From NCBI GenBank assembly GCA_017591395.1, contig WEDG01000740.1:61452-125451 (forward strand): a stretch of DNA of 64,000 nucleotides. The letters run 5' to 3'. Every line of letters begins with the position of its first letter. Position 1 is the first letter of the stretch. This DNA comes from Schistocephalus solidus. Lineage: Eukaryota; Platyhelminthes; Cestoda; Diphyllobothriidea; Diphyllobothriidae. Below, piece after piece: positions 46,601 to 59,009 of this stretch. A program made the translations under genes and the position numbers. Below the pieces are notes generated by a model that had not been told where the DNA came from, did no database searches, and saw only the letters and a program-made list of their open reading frames with translations.

Positions 46601-48559
46601 ATGTAGCTATGGTTAATCCTGGGACACATGGCTTACTTGAATTACACTTTATGTGCCTGTAAGCAAACATGCCACAAATCAGGATTCATCTTATTTTTTG
46701 GTTCCTGCATTTTCTCCGAAAGTGCAGGTCCGAATACAGAAAAATGCAACCATTTCAGCTTATGCATTCCAAAATCACATTTTTTGAAAAGTGCTTTTTT
46801 TAGCAATTCGTGAACTCGACACTGTGGATACTCATTACTTGTTACGTTTTCACTTAGTATTTTGATTTCAATTTAAGGAGTGTCTTAAGTGAAAACATAG
46901 AACAATATAAAAAAGTAATATTAATTCATTTTAAAACCAAAGACAACGCACTTGTAAATATAAACAGGTTTTTGAATGAGTTATGTGTTTTATCTATGCT
47001 AGTAACTCTAATTACAAGAGGTGCTTTGCGTTTCGGTCGGTCTACTTATAAATTAAGCCTAGCATATACACTTTGAACAACTTAACTTTTAAAATTTGAT
47101 TTGAATATTTCCAGCCGGTTTAAGGGCATCGTCTCATTATCCATGTTTTTAATTTTATTGATTCTTAAAATGTGGTGTTAAGTTCTGTAATTAAACAGGA
47201 AGCCAGGAAGCTAGCGCTATATTGTCATGAAAATGTATACGTTTGACATATTATAACATATTTTAATGCATACGTTCTACGAACAAATTGCCCTAACGAA
47301 CATCTGAGTCCCCATTTAAATCACAACATTGCCATAAGAACAGTGCTTTACAAATATAAATGTGTATTCAAATTTTGCAGTGACAATTGTCCTTGCATGA
47401 CTGTCTTCGTAATTGCTATATTTTTGCAGTCGTATAAGTTAATTACGTTTCCTATCTTTAGTGGCGTCGAAGTAGTTATAATATATTGTCATTCAAGTTA
47501 CAGTTTTTACAGTAAGCACGAGAGCCTTGATGCAATCATGCAAACTTTTGCTTAAATAATTGATAATTACTAAGAAATGGGAATTGTCGAACCAGAAAAT
47601 ACAGATAAAATTGCACCAAAAACTATATTGGCACCTGTTTTCGCACTGTACCTCATACGTTAAAATAAAAAATAAAAAACAAAAACCCTAAGTTATACGC
47701 TTATTATTAGTTAAACTGTAATATTAACCTAAAACTCAAGGCAAAAGCAGAAGCCATTGGTAATTAAATAACGTTGGTATTACAATACATGTTCGACTTT
47801 TTATGCACTTATTTCTATTGAGAACATGTTTCAGGTCAATTGTTACAACTTCTTTACAACCGAAATCCTCTATTTTAATTATAAGACATAAGTTAAAGTA
47901 AAAAATCGTATTTTTTAAATGAACGAACAGGCAATCTATGACCATAAAAAGGTATTCTAGAAATGACATTCCCGACGAATTTGTTCTCACCCGCTAGCTA
48001 TACCTATTATTAATGTTTGTATCAAATGGGCCTATACATGCGAACTTTCATTAACAAATTAAATTTATTAAATTATCTTTCAGGTGGTAGTGATCACTTT
48101 TGGCAAGGAATGATTGTATGACCCCAACATAAAAGCGCAAAATGCTTGTTTGACGCAAAAAAGGAATACGATTGATACGAAATTGTGTACAAGACTACCG
48201 GTTACATTTGAGATAGAGCTGCCCAATTGACGAGAAATATCGGAAACATGTTAACCGAAACCGAACGCTTAACACTTACACTTGCAGTGTTTTTGATACG
48301 AAATAATTAATTGCTGTGTAAGACGTGTCACACAGGTATTTGCTAACTGCATTTTTGAAAGTTTTTTCAAAGTCTTTATTTATTTAAATAAGTTTAATAG
48401 GAAACTTAAGAAAATGGTGTGCTCACTCGTAGCAAAAGAGGCCGTTATTGATTTTACTCTGCAAAAAAGTTATTGGGTAATTTTTTGAAAAGCTTTTTTC
48501 AGTTAAATAAGCGTTTAATAAGTCAGGCATTTTACCTCTAAATTATTCTTATTAAGGAG

Positions 48560-50440
48560 GTTAGGATTCTATTGTATCAAAAATCCTGCAAGATATTTCA
48601 ATACAACACACACATTTCTCATACTGATTTGCAATTCATGCATAATATTTAGTTTTCATAATGAATGAAATAAATAAACGAACTTGTACAATGCAGTTTG
48701 GGTGGGAATTATATGGTTATAAAGACTTTCGTCATCAAAAATATTTAGAAATAGACCGATGCAAGATATTCAATTAAAAATTTTGAATAAAAACACACTC
48801 TGCTAGCAAACTAGGACGTGAAAGCATATTTTGCTTAATCTATTTAAAGAAAACAGTTCAATATAAAGGGTCATTAAAAATAAAAAGGTCAATTATTACT
48901 ATTGTATGCGCTCTATCTCACGCAAAGTTTTATAATTTGTCAGTTATTGAAAATCAGTCTCAAATTGGCACCGCACGCATGCATGCAATATTTGCACAAA
49001 CAATAATGCTATGTTAAAAAAAAATTTAACAATATCAGGAAAATAATATTAATAAGTTTAGAAATCTCAAATCTGAAAAAGGCAGTTCAAATCGAAAACG
49101 ATAGAAGACGCTGCAACTGGTATACATAAATTAAAATGGAATTTTCATTTGAATTTGTTACAATTTCAACTAGTGTTCATTAACAAACCCGTTCTTCCAC
49201 AGCATTTATAATTAGTATTTAATAGCAAGGATTATAATAACTGTCAAATCGTCTAATGAATTCTTCACTATTTTCAGTATATGCATTTCATTAACCGGGT
49301 ACGTTCTTTCTGCTATAAGGATTTATCAATATTTTTTCAAAACGTTTTTTATTAACAACCATTAAATGCATTAAAAGCATTTCAAACAGGTGGCCGATAT
49401 CGTCATAATTTCAGATTGAACCAAACATGAAATGTCCTTGCAGATTTGAAATATGATGGACAAGATTATTTTTAATTTTTCCAACTGCAACGCATATTAT
49501 GATGAAAAACATCAGATATTATCAAAAAGCTGTCATTGTTTGCTCCAAGGCCGAAAGGTATGGTTGCGATTCGTTAGCGAAAATTGAGGGTTCGTTAAAA
49601 ATCAAATGTTCCGTCTGCGGAATCTAGGCCGTCACATTGCCTTAAGTCTGCAAAGCTATTTAAATCCTTCTCATCCAATCCAGGCAGTGTACCTGCTTAA
49701 TCATTGAGTACCCGCGGGCTTGAAACAGATCACTCAACAGGATAAACGGCTATGAATTTACCAATTAACACGCCGAACACTTAATGGCACTAGAGTTAAC
49801 ACATACATATTAACGATATTTATACTTTCGAAAATTTAAAAAGAATTTATTGAGTTCATGGCTATCTCTATGAAGGGCATCGGAAATGATAAAGTGTCTG
49901 AAATTAAGTATTTAACGAAACCTAGGCATTTACTTAAGCCGGCCTCAAAAAACCAGCGATACACGTCGGGTTGGTTAATTTCCGGTATTTTGACAAAGAG
50001 AAGTACAGGCATAATTTGCTTTGAATTGTCTGCGATGCAGCCTATATTTGCTTATCGACGGGTGCGTGTGTGCATTCATATATAAAATATACTGTTTAAA
50101 GGGTGTGCATTTGGTCGCTCCATGTGTCTCGTAGAGGTGGAAAATGCTTCTGTTGCCACCTCTACCTGGTACCAAACTCTCACCTTTGGCTCCTCGAAGA
50201 TGGGCTAATTCCGGATTCCATACCTGGGGCAAGTTGCACGACCGCCAGGCTAAACAAGCTGTAGGGTCTCCGAAGTTGTATGTGTCTACACACACGTTAT
50301 GACTGAGTACTAAGTTTCCTAACTTCCCCCTTCTCAAAAAGTCCTACTTTACGGGCGACAGAAACCCCGTTTGTTGCTCAGGCTAATTTGGGTCGCTCTC
50401 TCACCTTATTTAGGGATAGTACTGCTTTCCTTATCACGGA
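48560..50440 (+). repeat. 2.33-kb tandem repeat, copy R1
   Basis: Paired anchors with R2 are ac(t/t)cgtacaatgcag-like strings at 48682 and 51008 (offset 2326), gaaatatgat at 49448 and 51778 (2330), and ttatttaggga at 50406 and 52832 (2426). The stretch 49690-49860 resembles the gacccattgacc part of the L-repeat, so R may be a distant relative of it. The right end abuts the 5' part of a non-LTR retrotransposon. The interval 48076-48559 to its left is AT-rich with nothing recognised. Confidence 0.8.
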
Positions 50441-50579
50441 AAAAAAACACTAGAAAAGGTGCTCTAATAGATTTTGGTAGTTTCGTCTTCTGCAGCCTGC
50501 CGGGGCTCCCGGATCACAAGAAACGCAGTCGTGAAACTCAAAAACAACAATACTTCCGTCCTAATCCCCTTCTCATACC

Positions 50580-50762
50580 TTTAAGGCTGTTTGGGTGACT
50601 CCACTCAGACAAGCAGCCTGGAATGTCGTTACGGTTTAAACAATACTACGAGCAACTTGCCGGAACGGAGAACTTCGCTAGTCGCTTGGGAACGTGCACG
50701 CTAAAAGGTGCACATTGCAACTTTCAATGAGACCCACTTCTCTGAGTAGGCTCAGCTGGAAA
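50580..50762 (+). pseudogene. N-terminal endonuclease part of LINE copy 2
   Basis: Plus-strand frames give AAWNV (50608 onward), then after a frameshift NLPERRTSLVAWERAR, a stop, and KVHIATFNETHFSE. This is the beginning of an APE-type endonuclease as in the same family as LINE copy 1, including the Glu-Thr (ET) block expected after the second strand. The sequence stops at about 50762 and R2-related DNA follows. The rest of the protein resumes only at 52855, with roughly 40 codons unaccounted for. Confidence 0.65.
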
Positions 50763-50764
50763 TT

Positions 50765-50889
50765 TATATGTATTATATTAATTATATTTATTAGTTTAGA
50801 AATCCCAAATTTGAAGAAGGCAGTGAAGACCGAACACCATATAAGTCGCTGCTGCGTTTTAGCTCCGAATTGATCTTTTCAAGGATGTA
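50765..50889 (+). repeat. Small extra fragment of the R repeat
   Basis: The string around gtttagaaatc, gaaggcagtgaagac and tcgctgc matches R1 near 49055 and R2 near 51400. A third partial copy therefore lies between the LINE piece and R2. Confidence 0.6.
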
Positions 50890-52854
50890 CGGGTTCTGTT
50901 GTTGCTATATTTGTGCACGATATTTAAATAAAAAATCCATATTTCTTTAATTATTTTTCCGCCTTATGTCGAATGTTAAGTTTTCATCATTAAATATAAA
51001 TAGTTGAACTCGTACAATGCAGTTTTGGAGAAAATAGTTAGGTTATAAAGACTTTCGTCACACTAAATATTTAATAATAGAACGTCTTAAGTTATTTAAG
51101 AAAAACTTGTGAACAAGATACACTACGAATGCAAATTAGGAAGATCAAGCATATTTTGTTTAACCTTTTTAAACAAAGTATTTCAATATTAATGTTCATC
51201 AAAAATAAATAGGACATTGGTTACTATAGTATGTGCTCTATCGCATGCAAAGTTTTATAATTTGCCAGATCTTAAAAACCACTCACAATATGGCACCGAA
51301 CACATGTATGATTGATTTCAGAAATAAGAAATAATACTTTGTTAAGTAAATACGTTAACAATATCGGGAAAATAATATTAATTAGTTAAAAAATCAAAAA
51401 TCCGTAGAAGGCAATGAAGATCGAAACCCAGATAAATCGCTGCAAATGGTATTAAGAATTTTAAATAAAATTTTCCTTTGAACTAGTTAAAATGTCAAAT
51501 TGTGTCCATAAACTGAAAGTTCCCTTCACGAAATTTCTAATTGGTTATTTAATACATCATTTGATTCAAATTGATCTCAAATTGTCCAATGAATTCATTT
51601 CAAATTTTAGTATAGACAATTCATTGACCGTAATCTTACTTTCTGATCTAAGGATTAATTCAGATTTGTCTATTCCGTTATTTCTAAATAACATTTATGT
51701 CTTAAAATTTATGTCAAAATGGCAGCCGATTACGTCCATTTCAGATTGACCCAAATATGAAATGTTCTTGCAGGTTTGAAATATGATACACACGATAATT
51801 TTGAAGAATTTATTTACTCATTTTCCACCGAGGTGTGTAATACTAACAACATTGCATTTTTTAAACTGTCAAACATCTTATGTGGTAGAACATCAGATAC
51901 ACGCAAACGGCTGCGCTTTTGTTGCTTCAAATCAGAAAGGGATTTTTGGGTTTCGTTAGTGAACGCAAAGCATTCTTTAAAGAGCAAATTTACTGCCTGC
52001 AGAATTCTGTCTATAAAATTGACATAAGTCAGCATAGCTTTTGAAATCCATTTTCATCAAATCAAGGCAGTGCTTTATCATCGTTAACCCCTGTGCTTGA
52101 GGCTGGTCGCTTTACAGGATTTGTGGGTATAAATTTACCAAGTAACCTGCCGAACCCTTAACGACACTATAGTTAACAAATCCAAATTAACGATTTTTAT
52201 ACTCTCACACCTAAAACAAAATAATGTTGAGTTCATGGTTAGCATTATCCATGGCATCGGAAATGATCAAGTGTCTGACATTAAGTATTTGATGAAACCT
52301 AGGAACTCACTTAAGCTGACCTAAACAAAACCAACGATATACATCGTGGTATTATTCCCGGCCAGGTGACAATTAGATGTTAAGCCAATATTTGCTTTGA
52401 ATTTCCTGCGCTGCAGTATATATTTTGTAATCGACGGGTCCGTGTGTGCATCCTTATATCAACTATACTTTTCAAGGGGTGTTGAGGTACTAGCAATGGC
52501 AAGCACCATACAGACTGCATTTGGTCGCTACATATGTCTCGTACAGGTGATGAATGCTCCTGTTACCGCCTCTAATTAATACCAAACTCTCACCTGTGGC
52601 TCTTTGAATATGGGCTCCTTCCAGATTTTCTACCCATATCAACCGTCAGGACAAGTCGTCTAAGTGATCTAAGGGTCTCCGGTGTTGTATGTGCCTACTC
52701 ACTCATTATGTCTGACGCCCGAACTTTCAAACTCCCCCCTCTCAAAAAGTCTGACTTTCGGACTGATAGCAACCCAAAAGGCGGCCCAGGCTAATATGGG
52801 TTTGACAGCCGTCTGGGATGTCCGAGCAACCTTATTTAGGGACAGTACTGCTTG
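50890..52854 (+). repeat. 2.33-kb tandem repeat, copy R2
   Basis: It is the partner of R1 (see its anchors). It ends at agtactgcttgccttctc (about 52862), just where endonuclease-like coding resumes. Frames at 51492-51749 and 51776-52027 are not conserved in R1 and have no motif. Confidence 0.8.
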
Positions 52855-53350
52855 CCTTCTCACGTCTTCCCTGTATGCCACAAGGTAACAATTATGGCCT
52901 TATAAGCCTCTTTCTTAATCTTTGAGGAAACATGTTTGCAACCGTCATCAGCGTCTTCGCTTTCCATTGACGAGCTCTGATGCAAAGAAAAAGAAATATA
53001 CGAGTACCTACACGTCCTGCTGGCGACTGTGGCGAAATAGAACAAATTCATTGTTATAGGTGAAATCGACGCCCGCAACGGGAAGGATCATACTGCCTTG
53101 CAAGGAGTGCAGGCTCCCCACGGTCTATAAAGCTGTATATATAACTGCCTCTTCTTCTAGGAATGAGGGTAGAACATCATGCCCAGGTGGAAATAACCTT
53201 CTTCCACCTTCCGACGCGGGAAATTCGACGTGGGCGCACACACGGTCGCGGTGCTCGCAGCAGCTTGACTATGTTTTCGTCAGATGCGAGATCGACAGGA
53301 CGTGTTTGTAACTAAAGAAATACGCGATGCCGAAGTTTGGACGGATCAAC
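52855..53350 (+). pseudogene. Endonuclease C-terminal part of LINE copy 2
   Basis: Successive plus-strand blocks are RLPCMPQGNNYGLISL (from about 52863), FATVISVFAF, EIYEYLHVLLATVAK, IVIGEIDARNGKDH with ALQGVQAPHGL, LDYVFVRCEIDR (about 53267) and EVWTDQLIVIS. They match an APE-type endonuclease in order. The GDFNAR block reads GEIDAR, and the final TDH(R)LV block reads TDQLIV, so the catalytic His is lost. Several frameshifts and stops are present. In intact elements this domain nicks target DNA. Confidence 0.75.
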
Positions 53351-53479
53351 TCATCGTCATCTCCCAGATAAGCTTACTTAATTAACCCTGACGAATGCGT
53401 CAAGGTAAGTGACCACCTGTAAAGTTAATTACCTTTCGTTTTATCTGCCAAATTTCCGTTTTGATTTCAGAAAACATGT

Positions 53480-54540
53480 AACCCAAAAAAATTCAAAACC
53501 TGCTTGCTCCAGATACGAACGCCAACATGGATACATTTGAAATGTTATCCAGTCCACCACCCTCGAAGCCCTTGTCAAAATACACCGTCAACACTAGGAC
53601 GTTTTTGATGACAATGACGCCGATATCAGCAACGTACTTACGCAGACGTATGGACTACACACAGCCTACATTAACATTCGGACTGACGCTACCAAAGTAG
53701 CCTACTTCAGATGCCACCACCTTGTGCAGCAATGACTGCGGGAACTGTAGGACAACTGGGTTGCCGAGAGACTGAGAAAATCCAGATATATGTGGACCAC
53801 AATGAAATTTAGTGTCTCAAAAGCCAACGCGAAAAATCTACTGCCCGTGTATTAAGGGAATCACACCACTGCTAACCTCTGACTGCACAACACTGCTGAC
53901 TGGAAAAACGCCAATTCTGAAGCGCTCATTAACCATTTCCGATGCTGTCGTTGACTGGCTTCCTCAAGTAAACACAAACAATGACCTGGATCTACCGCTT
54001 TTCGTACCAAAAATCATCCGGGCCCTTGCAGCAGATTTCCAGTTGTAAAGCACCTAGATCTATCGCAATCCCACCGAAGAATACAAACATGGTGGGCCCG
54101 GCTGATCGCAGATCTTACGTTACCCTTTCAGGAGGTGTGGTGCCAAAGATTGATCTTCGATCGTTTCCTTTATATTCGTCTGAACGGTCATCAAGAGCAA
54201 AATCCGCTCCGGGAAGTTTATGTGGCTTCCACTGACACCAAGATAAGGCCGTCATGATTCCTGTTGCTCGCCAGCTACAAGAGAGTTGTCAGGAGTTGCG
54301 AAGCCACCTTCACACTAACTTCGTGGGCTTTATGAAAGACTTTGACATGGTTACTCGTAACGTATTGTTGAAAGTCATGCATAAATTCGGCTGTGGGATA
54401 CGAAGATAAGGTAAATGACGACTGTGATGTGTGAATGAAGTTATTTTTACGAATTCTGGCCTCCAAGAACCGTGCATGGCACCAAAGTGTCCTTAAATGA
54501 CCAGCTTGCATCAGCAATTGCATAGGAATACGTAAGCCTC
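53480..54540 (+). pseudogene. Linker and reverse transcriptase relic of LINE copy 2
   Basis: It parallels LINE copy 1 closely. Examples are tatggactacac (53648 against 9023), attctgaagcgctcat (53914 against 9291) and gggcccttgcagca (54021 against 9397). The RT block FVGFMKDFD (about 54325-54352) is motif A with its first Asp changed to Gly. Motifs B and C are not present, because recognisable sequence ends near 54520. The element is therefore 3'-truncated as well as split. Confidence 0.75.
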
Positions 54541-56707
54541 ACACTCATAGCTGTAGGACCGGCTAATTCATTTTATATGTTTTTTATTTCAGTCATTTTG
54601 TAAAACATAAAAACCTCTATGTAGACTGAGTGATGCTAAGTAAATACCAAAGTATTTTTTATGGACATTCGAATGAACCCTTTAACTAACGTAGATACTA
54701 CAAATCCTTAATAACGGCAGCTAACCAAAACCATGTTTTGCAGCTTAACATGTTGGTTTGCACAAACTTTTCAAAGTCAATGAAACACATCTGTGTTCAC
54801 GTTGTGCACAGATCACGCTGGTACCCACCTGATTGCTTGTAAGGATCAAGAAATAAATTACATTTTTATCCAAAGAGTATTTGTTTTTATTTGCCTTCGT
54901 ACAAATCAACACCCTGATAGCTGCAGTCTATCCGAGAAATGGGACCTTCCTACTGACAGTTTTCTTTTGTACAAGATGGCAACGCAAAGTGGTTGATAAA
55001 AATTCCGCAATCACTTTTTGTATCCCTCCTGTTCAACATAAGTGGTCTTTCATTATGGGTTTTGGCTACTTTGTTGATGGCAAAGAAAAATGTTTGGTTT
55101 TGTTTTCGTATGTAAAGATAGGCGTGTTGTCTTCATCCCCTACGTGTCACTTTTGTTTGCGTAAACAAAGGCGTCAATATTTTTAAGTTGACAAAAATAA
55201 TGGAGTAATTCATCTGCTTTGAAGACGACAAAACGTCTAAAACCAATAAAATGTATTAGTAGTTACCCTTTAATTCTAAAGCAGTATACCAAATAATATG
55301 TAGAACTTTAATTAAGAGAAAAATAAAATCCTTATTTTTAGAAAAGAAGTATTTTTAATCGTTTCAATTAACGTTAGTTATTGTTTTTGAAAAACCAAAT
55401 TTTCAGGTAGGTTTTTTAAAATATAGCAAAATACACAAACCGATGATAATTTAACCTTAATGAGTGGCAAAGTCACTGGTTTGCCAGCGAAATGTGAGAT
55501 GTCTCAGGTTAGCCACAAATTTCTCAAAACAATATCAAAACGATCGGAAATCAGCAAGCGTCAATTTCTGTTTACATGATCTGCGAGATCAATAAAAATA
55601 GCCTTCGGCCATATGCATTACTAATGAATTGCACAGGTGAATTTTAAGTAAATCGCTTATTCGTAAAAATACGTTGAGTAAAAAGCTGCTTTACGTACTA
55701 TATCCTTAAATGCTTTAAGTGCCAATTTTTGCATGCAACATATAACAATTTATACAGAGGTAATTCTCAAACGTGTTTAAAGGTTTATTTGCATAAATAA
55801 ATTCAAAATTAATGCAGAAAAGATTATGTTTGATACATGATTTTGATAATTTATTATATTGCTTAGATATAGCAAAGAAATTTTGAAATACTCTGCAGAT
55901 TTTAAGTCTTCCGTGAACAATTATATGAAGGTTTTCAAAAGGAATTGCATCCGTTATTTATACGTTCGAATCAACTCAGACAAACTATGAAGCACTCTAT
56001 GTAATGCATTTGCTGATTTACCAAAAATGACGTTTTCATTTCTTTGAGTTTATATAGACAGACTACGCTGATATTTTCCGCGTACCTCTTGAAAAGGTCA
56101 TACTGAAGGCTCAAAAACGTAAATAGGAAAAGCTTCATTTTTAATCTAGGGTACGATAAGGTTATTTTGAATAATAATGAGGATAGCTTAATTTATGAAA
56201 CTAAGGCTTTGCGTATTTTTAAAGTCCAATCCAAAGTTTATTTTTATATTTTTAATCAGACATTGTAAATTTTTACGAAAAATATAGACTCACTTTAATT
56301 CAAAAAGCGTTAACGCAATCACTGAAATTTTAATTCTGCACCTGAACATTTGCGTATTGTCAGATACATTTAACAGAAGGCAATGAGAGACTGAGTTGAT
56401 TTGGATATTTTCGAGATGAATTTCATAAAGATATTTCCCAAATTGAAAATATCCAATAGATTTGGTCTTCCATTTTAAAAGACTTGTTATCCAATTCTCC
56501 GTTTTTGAACTATTTTCATAAATAGGACAAGACTCTTCTTTTTGTAAAGCTTAAAAAATAATTTGCTTGTAAATTCAGGATTTCTGGAATTCTTATTCGA
56601 AATTTCTCGGTATAATTAAGACATATGTCATAAAAAGGACAAAGCAAGCGCTTTCTATATGCATCTTTTTTGTATGTTGCCTTATAATTTTTCCGAATCA
56701 TAAGAAT
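54541..56707. other. AT-rich, no gene recognised
   Basis: I find no recognisable motif. The overlapping frames at 54793-54996 and 54881-55186 (up to 101 codons) have AT-biased composition and no domain. Confidence 0.5.
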
Positions 56708-57110
56708 CTGTAAGATTTGTCTGACTTATTATTTAATTTGTATTCAATAAACTTATGCTTAAACGTTTGTCATACCAAAGTCAAGGCAGGTTCAATATAG
56801 GTTTTTCAAGTCTGATCAAAAGAAAAATATGCTATATATATTCACGGCTTATCACAGAATATGAAAATTTAAATACTCACAGGCGCAAGCAAAAGCGAAA
56901 TGTATTTAGCACAAACTGTAAGATTTGTCTGACTCATAATTAAATTTGTATTCAAAAAACTTATGCTTAAACGTTTGTCATACCAAAGTCAAGGCAGGTT
57001 CAATATAGTTTTTCTAAGTATGTTCAAGAGAAAAATATGCTAAATATATTCTAGGCCTGTCACAGAATATGAAAATTTAAATACTTACAGGCGCAACCAA
57101 AAGCAAAAGG
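56708..57110 (+). repeat. 208-bp tandem duplication
   Basis: ctgtaagatttgtctgact occurs at 56708 and 56916, and cttaaacgtttgtcatacc and aaggcaggttcaatata follow in both. The copies are highly similar with few substitutions. The 62-codon frame in copy 1 is not kept in copy 2. Confidence 0.9.
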
Positions 57111-58225
57111 GACAACAGTTATCAGATTTATAAAAACGAGCATAATTTTGCGTTAATGCAATCGCGTTTGAGTATTTATTTTGAATGCTATTCCATGAGC
57201 TGCGTTCAATTGAACCAATTATATCTGATTTGTGAGCAAGTTTGCCTAAATAAAGTCCAAAAATAAAAGGGTTTGCTGCTCCAAGTACTTAAAGGCATGG
57301 TTTTTGGAAAAAGGACAAAAGCTGGTATTAACCAATGCGATGTGATTATGTTGTGCCTTTACCTTTGATTGGGTGCGTTTAACACTAAAGAAGTTTAAAT
57401 TCGGATATTAGAAAAACATAAGTTGTCAGATGAGTGACCAGTAATCCAAACAAGACACAGCAATCACCGTCTTGCAGTCTTGACCAATTAATTATACTAA
57501 TACATGTGCAGTTTGTATTGTTATTAAAAGCACTTGCCTAGGAATGTGCTCTATTTTAGAATTCCGTACCTCCAATTTCTAATAAGATGAATACTCTGGA
57601 ATCTTTTCTCACCGCACGTGCGGAAATTTCTTGCTATAGTTTAGCTTAAATGCTATAAAATTGTCCTGATGCAACGAATTACATGGCAAAGGTATCTAGA
57701 AACTGCTTAAAAAGCTCGGTTTTCCCATCCAATGTTGTATGTCTATATGGTGTATCTGGCTCAAGTCCTGAAGCTCTTCTTAATACCGCCTTTTAATGTG
57801 GGCTCCTTCTCATGTTTACCTGGAAAAATGATGGAACGTAGCATAGTTTGTGTGGCGCGTGTGGACAATCTGTTTAGTTTTGTCGGTTTTCCTTGGCTTA
57901 GATACTGCAGCGCAACGATTTCCATATCCGGTGTCAGTCTAACACAAAGAATAGCCAGGCAGACGCACTCTAGCACTTAATTAACTCACAGACTAACGAG
58001 CATGATGAAATAGTCATAAAGTAAATCTCCGTTGTGTTATAGGCCCACAGTTTATTTTCGTATACCATTCATGCACATTCTGCCAATTTCAAGTAACTCC
58101 AAAACTTAACCCTAAATTATTCAATATTGACTCAAGTAATTGAGTATAATAACACTTAGTGGTCTACCCAAAATGTCTGAAGGATTTTAAATGTATACCT
58201 AAGATGACAATCCCTATCCACTGTA
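57111..58225. other. No gene recognised
   Basis: Low-copy AT-rich sequence. Opposed frames at 57732-57980 (plus) and 57761-57976 (minus) show no motif. Confidence 0.45.
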
Positions 58226-58229
58226 AGTG

Positions 58230-58830
58230 ATTGTACCTGTTCTAGAAACGTGTCATTGTCCCACAGAAATTGCAATCAAGCGTCCTAAGGCAGTTTTTAA
58301 ACTGGGCATCTGGAAACTAATCATATGCAGACATTCACTGAAGGTATGTGTACTGGCCTCACATGTACCAACAATTCAAAACAGTTTGCCCACTCTTGCC
58401 ACAAATATGCCCCTTGCACAACAAAACCCCAAGGAAGAGCACACTTACGGAATATCCTGTTCCACAAGCGCCGTGGTCTTGTATCCACCTTTGAATATTC
58501 TGGACCGATCAGTGGCCAGAACTTCTTATCGCCGTAGACGCCTACTGCATATGGTCAGACGTCTTTCTCCCTGAAACACATGACATCCAGAGCCACAGTT
58601 AACACGCTTTGGCGACTGTTTAGCCTAGTTGTTGATTGTCAATATTTAGTGAGCAATAATGGAGGGCAGTTTACAACACATGCCTTCAACTTAACCTGTA
58701 AGCTAGTCAGAATTTCACCCATTTGCGTTAACCACAAAATAATATGCAGTCAAACGAACATCTTCAAAGATTCAATGACGCTTTCTAATTGGGATCTCTA
58801 TGGAGGCAAAAAGTCAAAAATATACGTGGT
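58230..58830 (+). pseudogene. LTR-retrotransposon (Ty3/Gypsy-type) integrase relic
   Basis: Short blocks in shifting plus frames follow the order of a Gypsy integrase core. A YWPHMYQQFK-like block (about 58348) is followed by LIAVDAYCIWSDVFLP, in which the first catalytic Asp is kept (58537-58539). Next is VSNNGGQFTTHAF (58643 onward), in which the family's second Asp is Asn (58655-58657). A QSN...RFNDAF stretch near 58750 has Gln where the catalytic Glu is expected. The first two catalytic positions are in different frames. No LTR, RT or RNase H was found nearby. It is a dead internal fragment. Confidence 0.6.
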
Positions 58831-59009
58831 GAACTATCGAGATTCGCAAAACCCGAATGCTCAAAAATGGTGCCCTTTAATGCAGAAGCTTTGATGTATA
58901 TAAAGTATCACCTGGCATTTGACGTAATTTTGACACACCTCACATGTTTTCGTTGGTGAAAAATCTGGTCTATACGACGCCAACGTAAATGCAATTTAAG
59001 CACACCATT

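Larger units (their letters stand above)
40740..48075 (+). repeat. L-repeat copy C (longest, about 7.3 kb)
   Basis: Positions 40760-41700 match piece G (reverse), 41726-48066 match copy B from end to end, and parts match A, F and H. The unit therefore extends at least from about 40760 to 48075. It carries the nested GC-rich repeat (43150-43455) and a TA tract (43602-43612). No frame longer than about 80 codons is present, and none is shared by B and C, so it has no evident protein. A ~120-bp motif recurs inside the unit (near 42870, 44430 and 45500). The class is unknown. Candidates are a large non-autonomous element, a segmental duplication or a subtelomere-like block. Confidence 0.85.
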
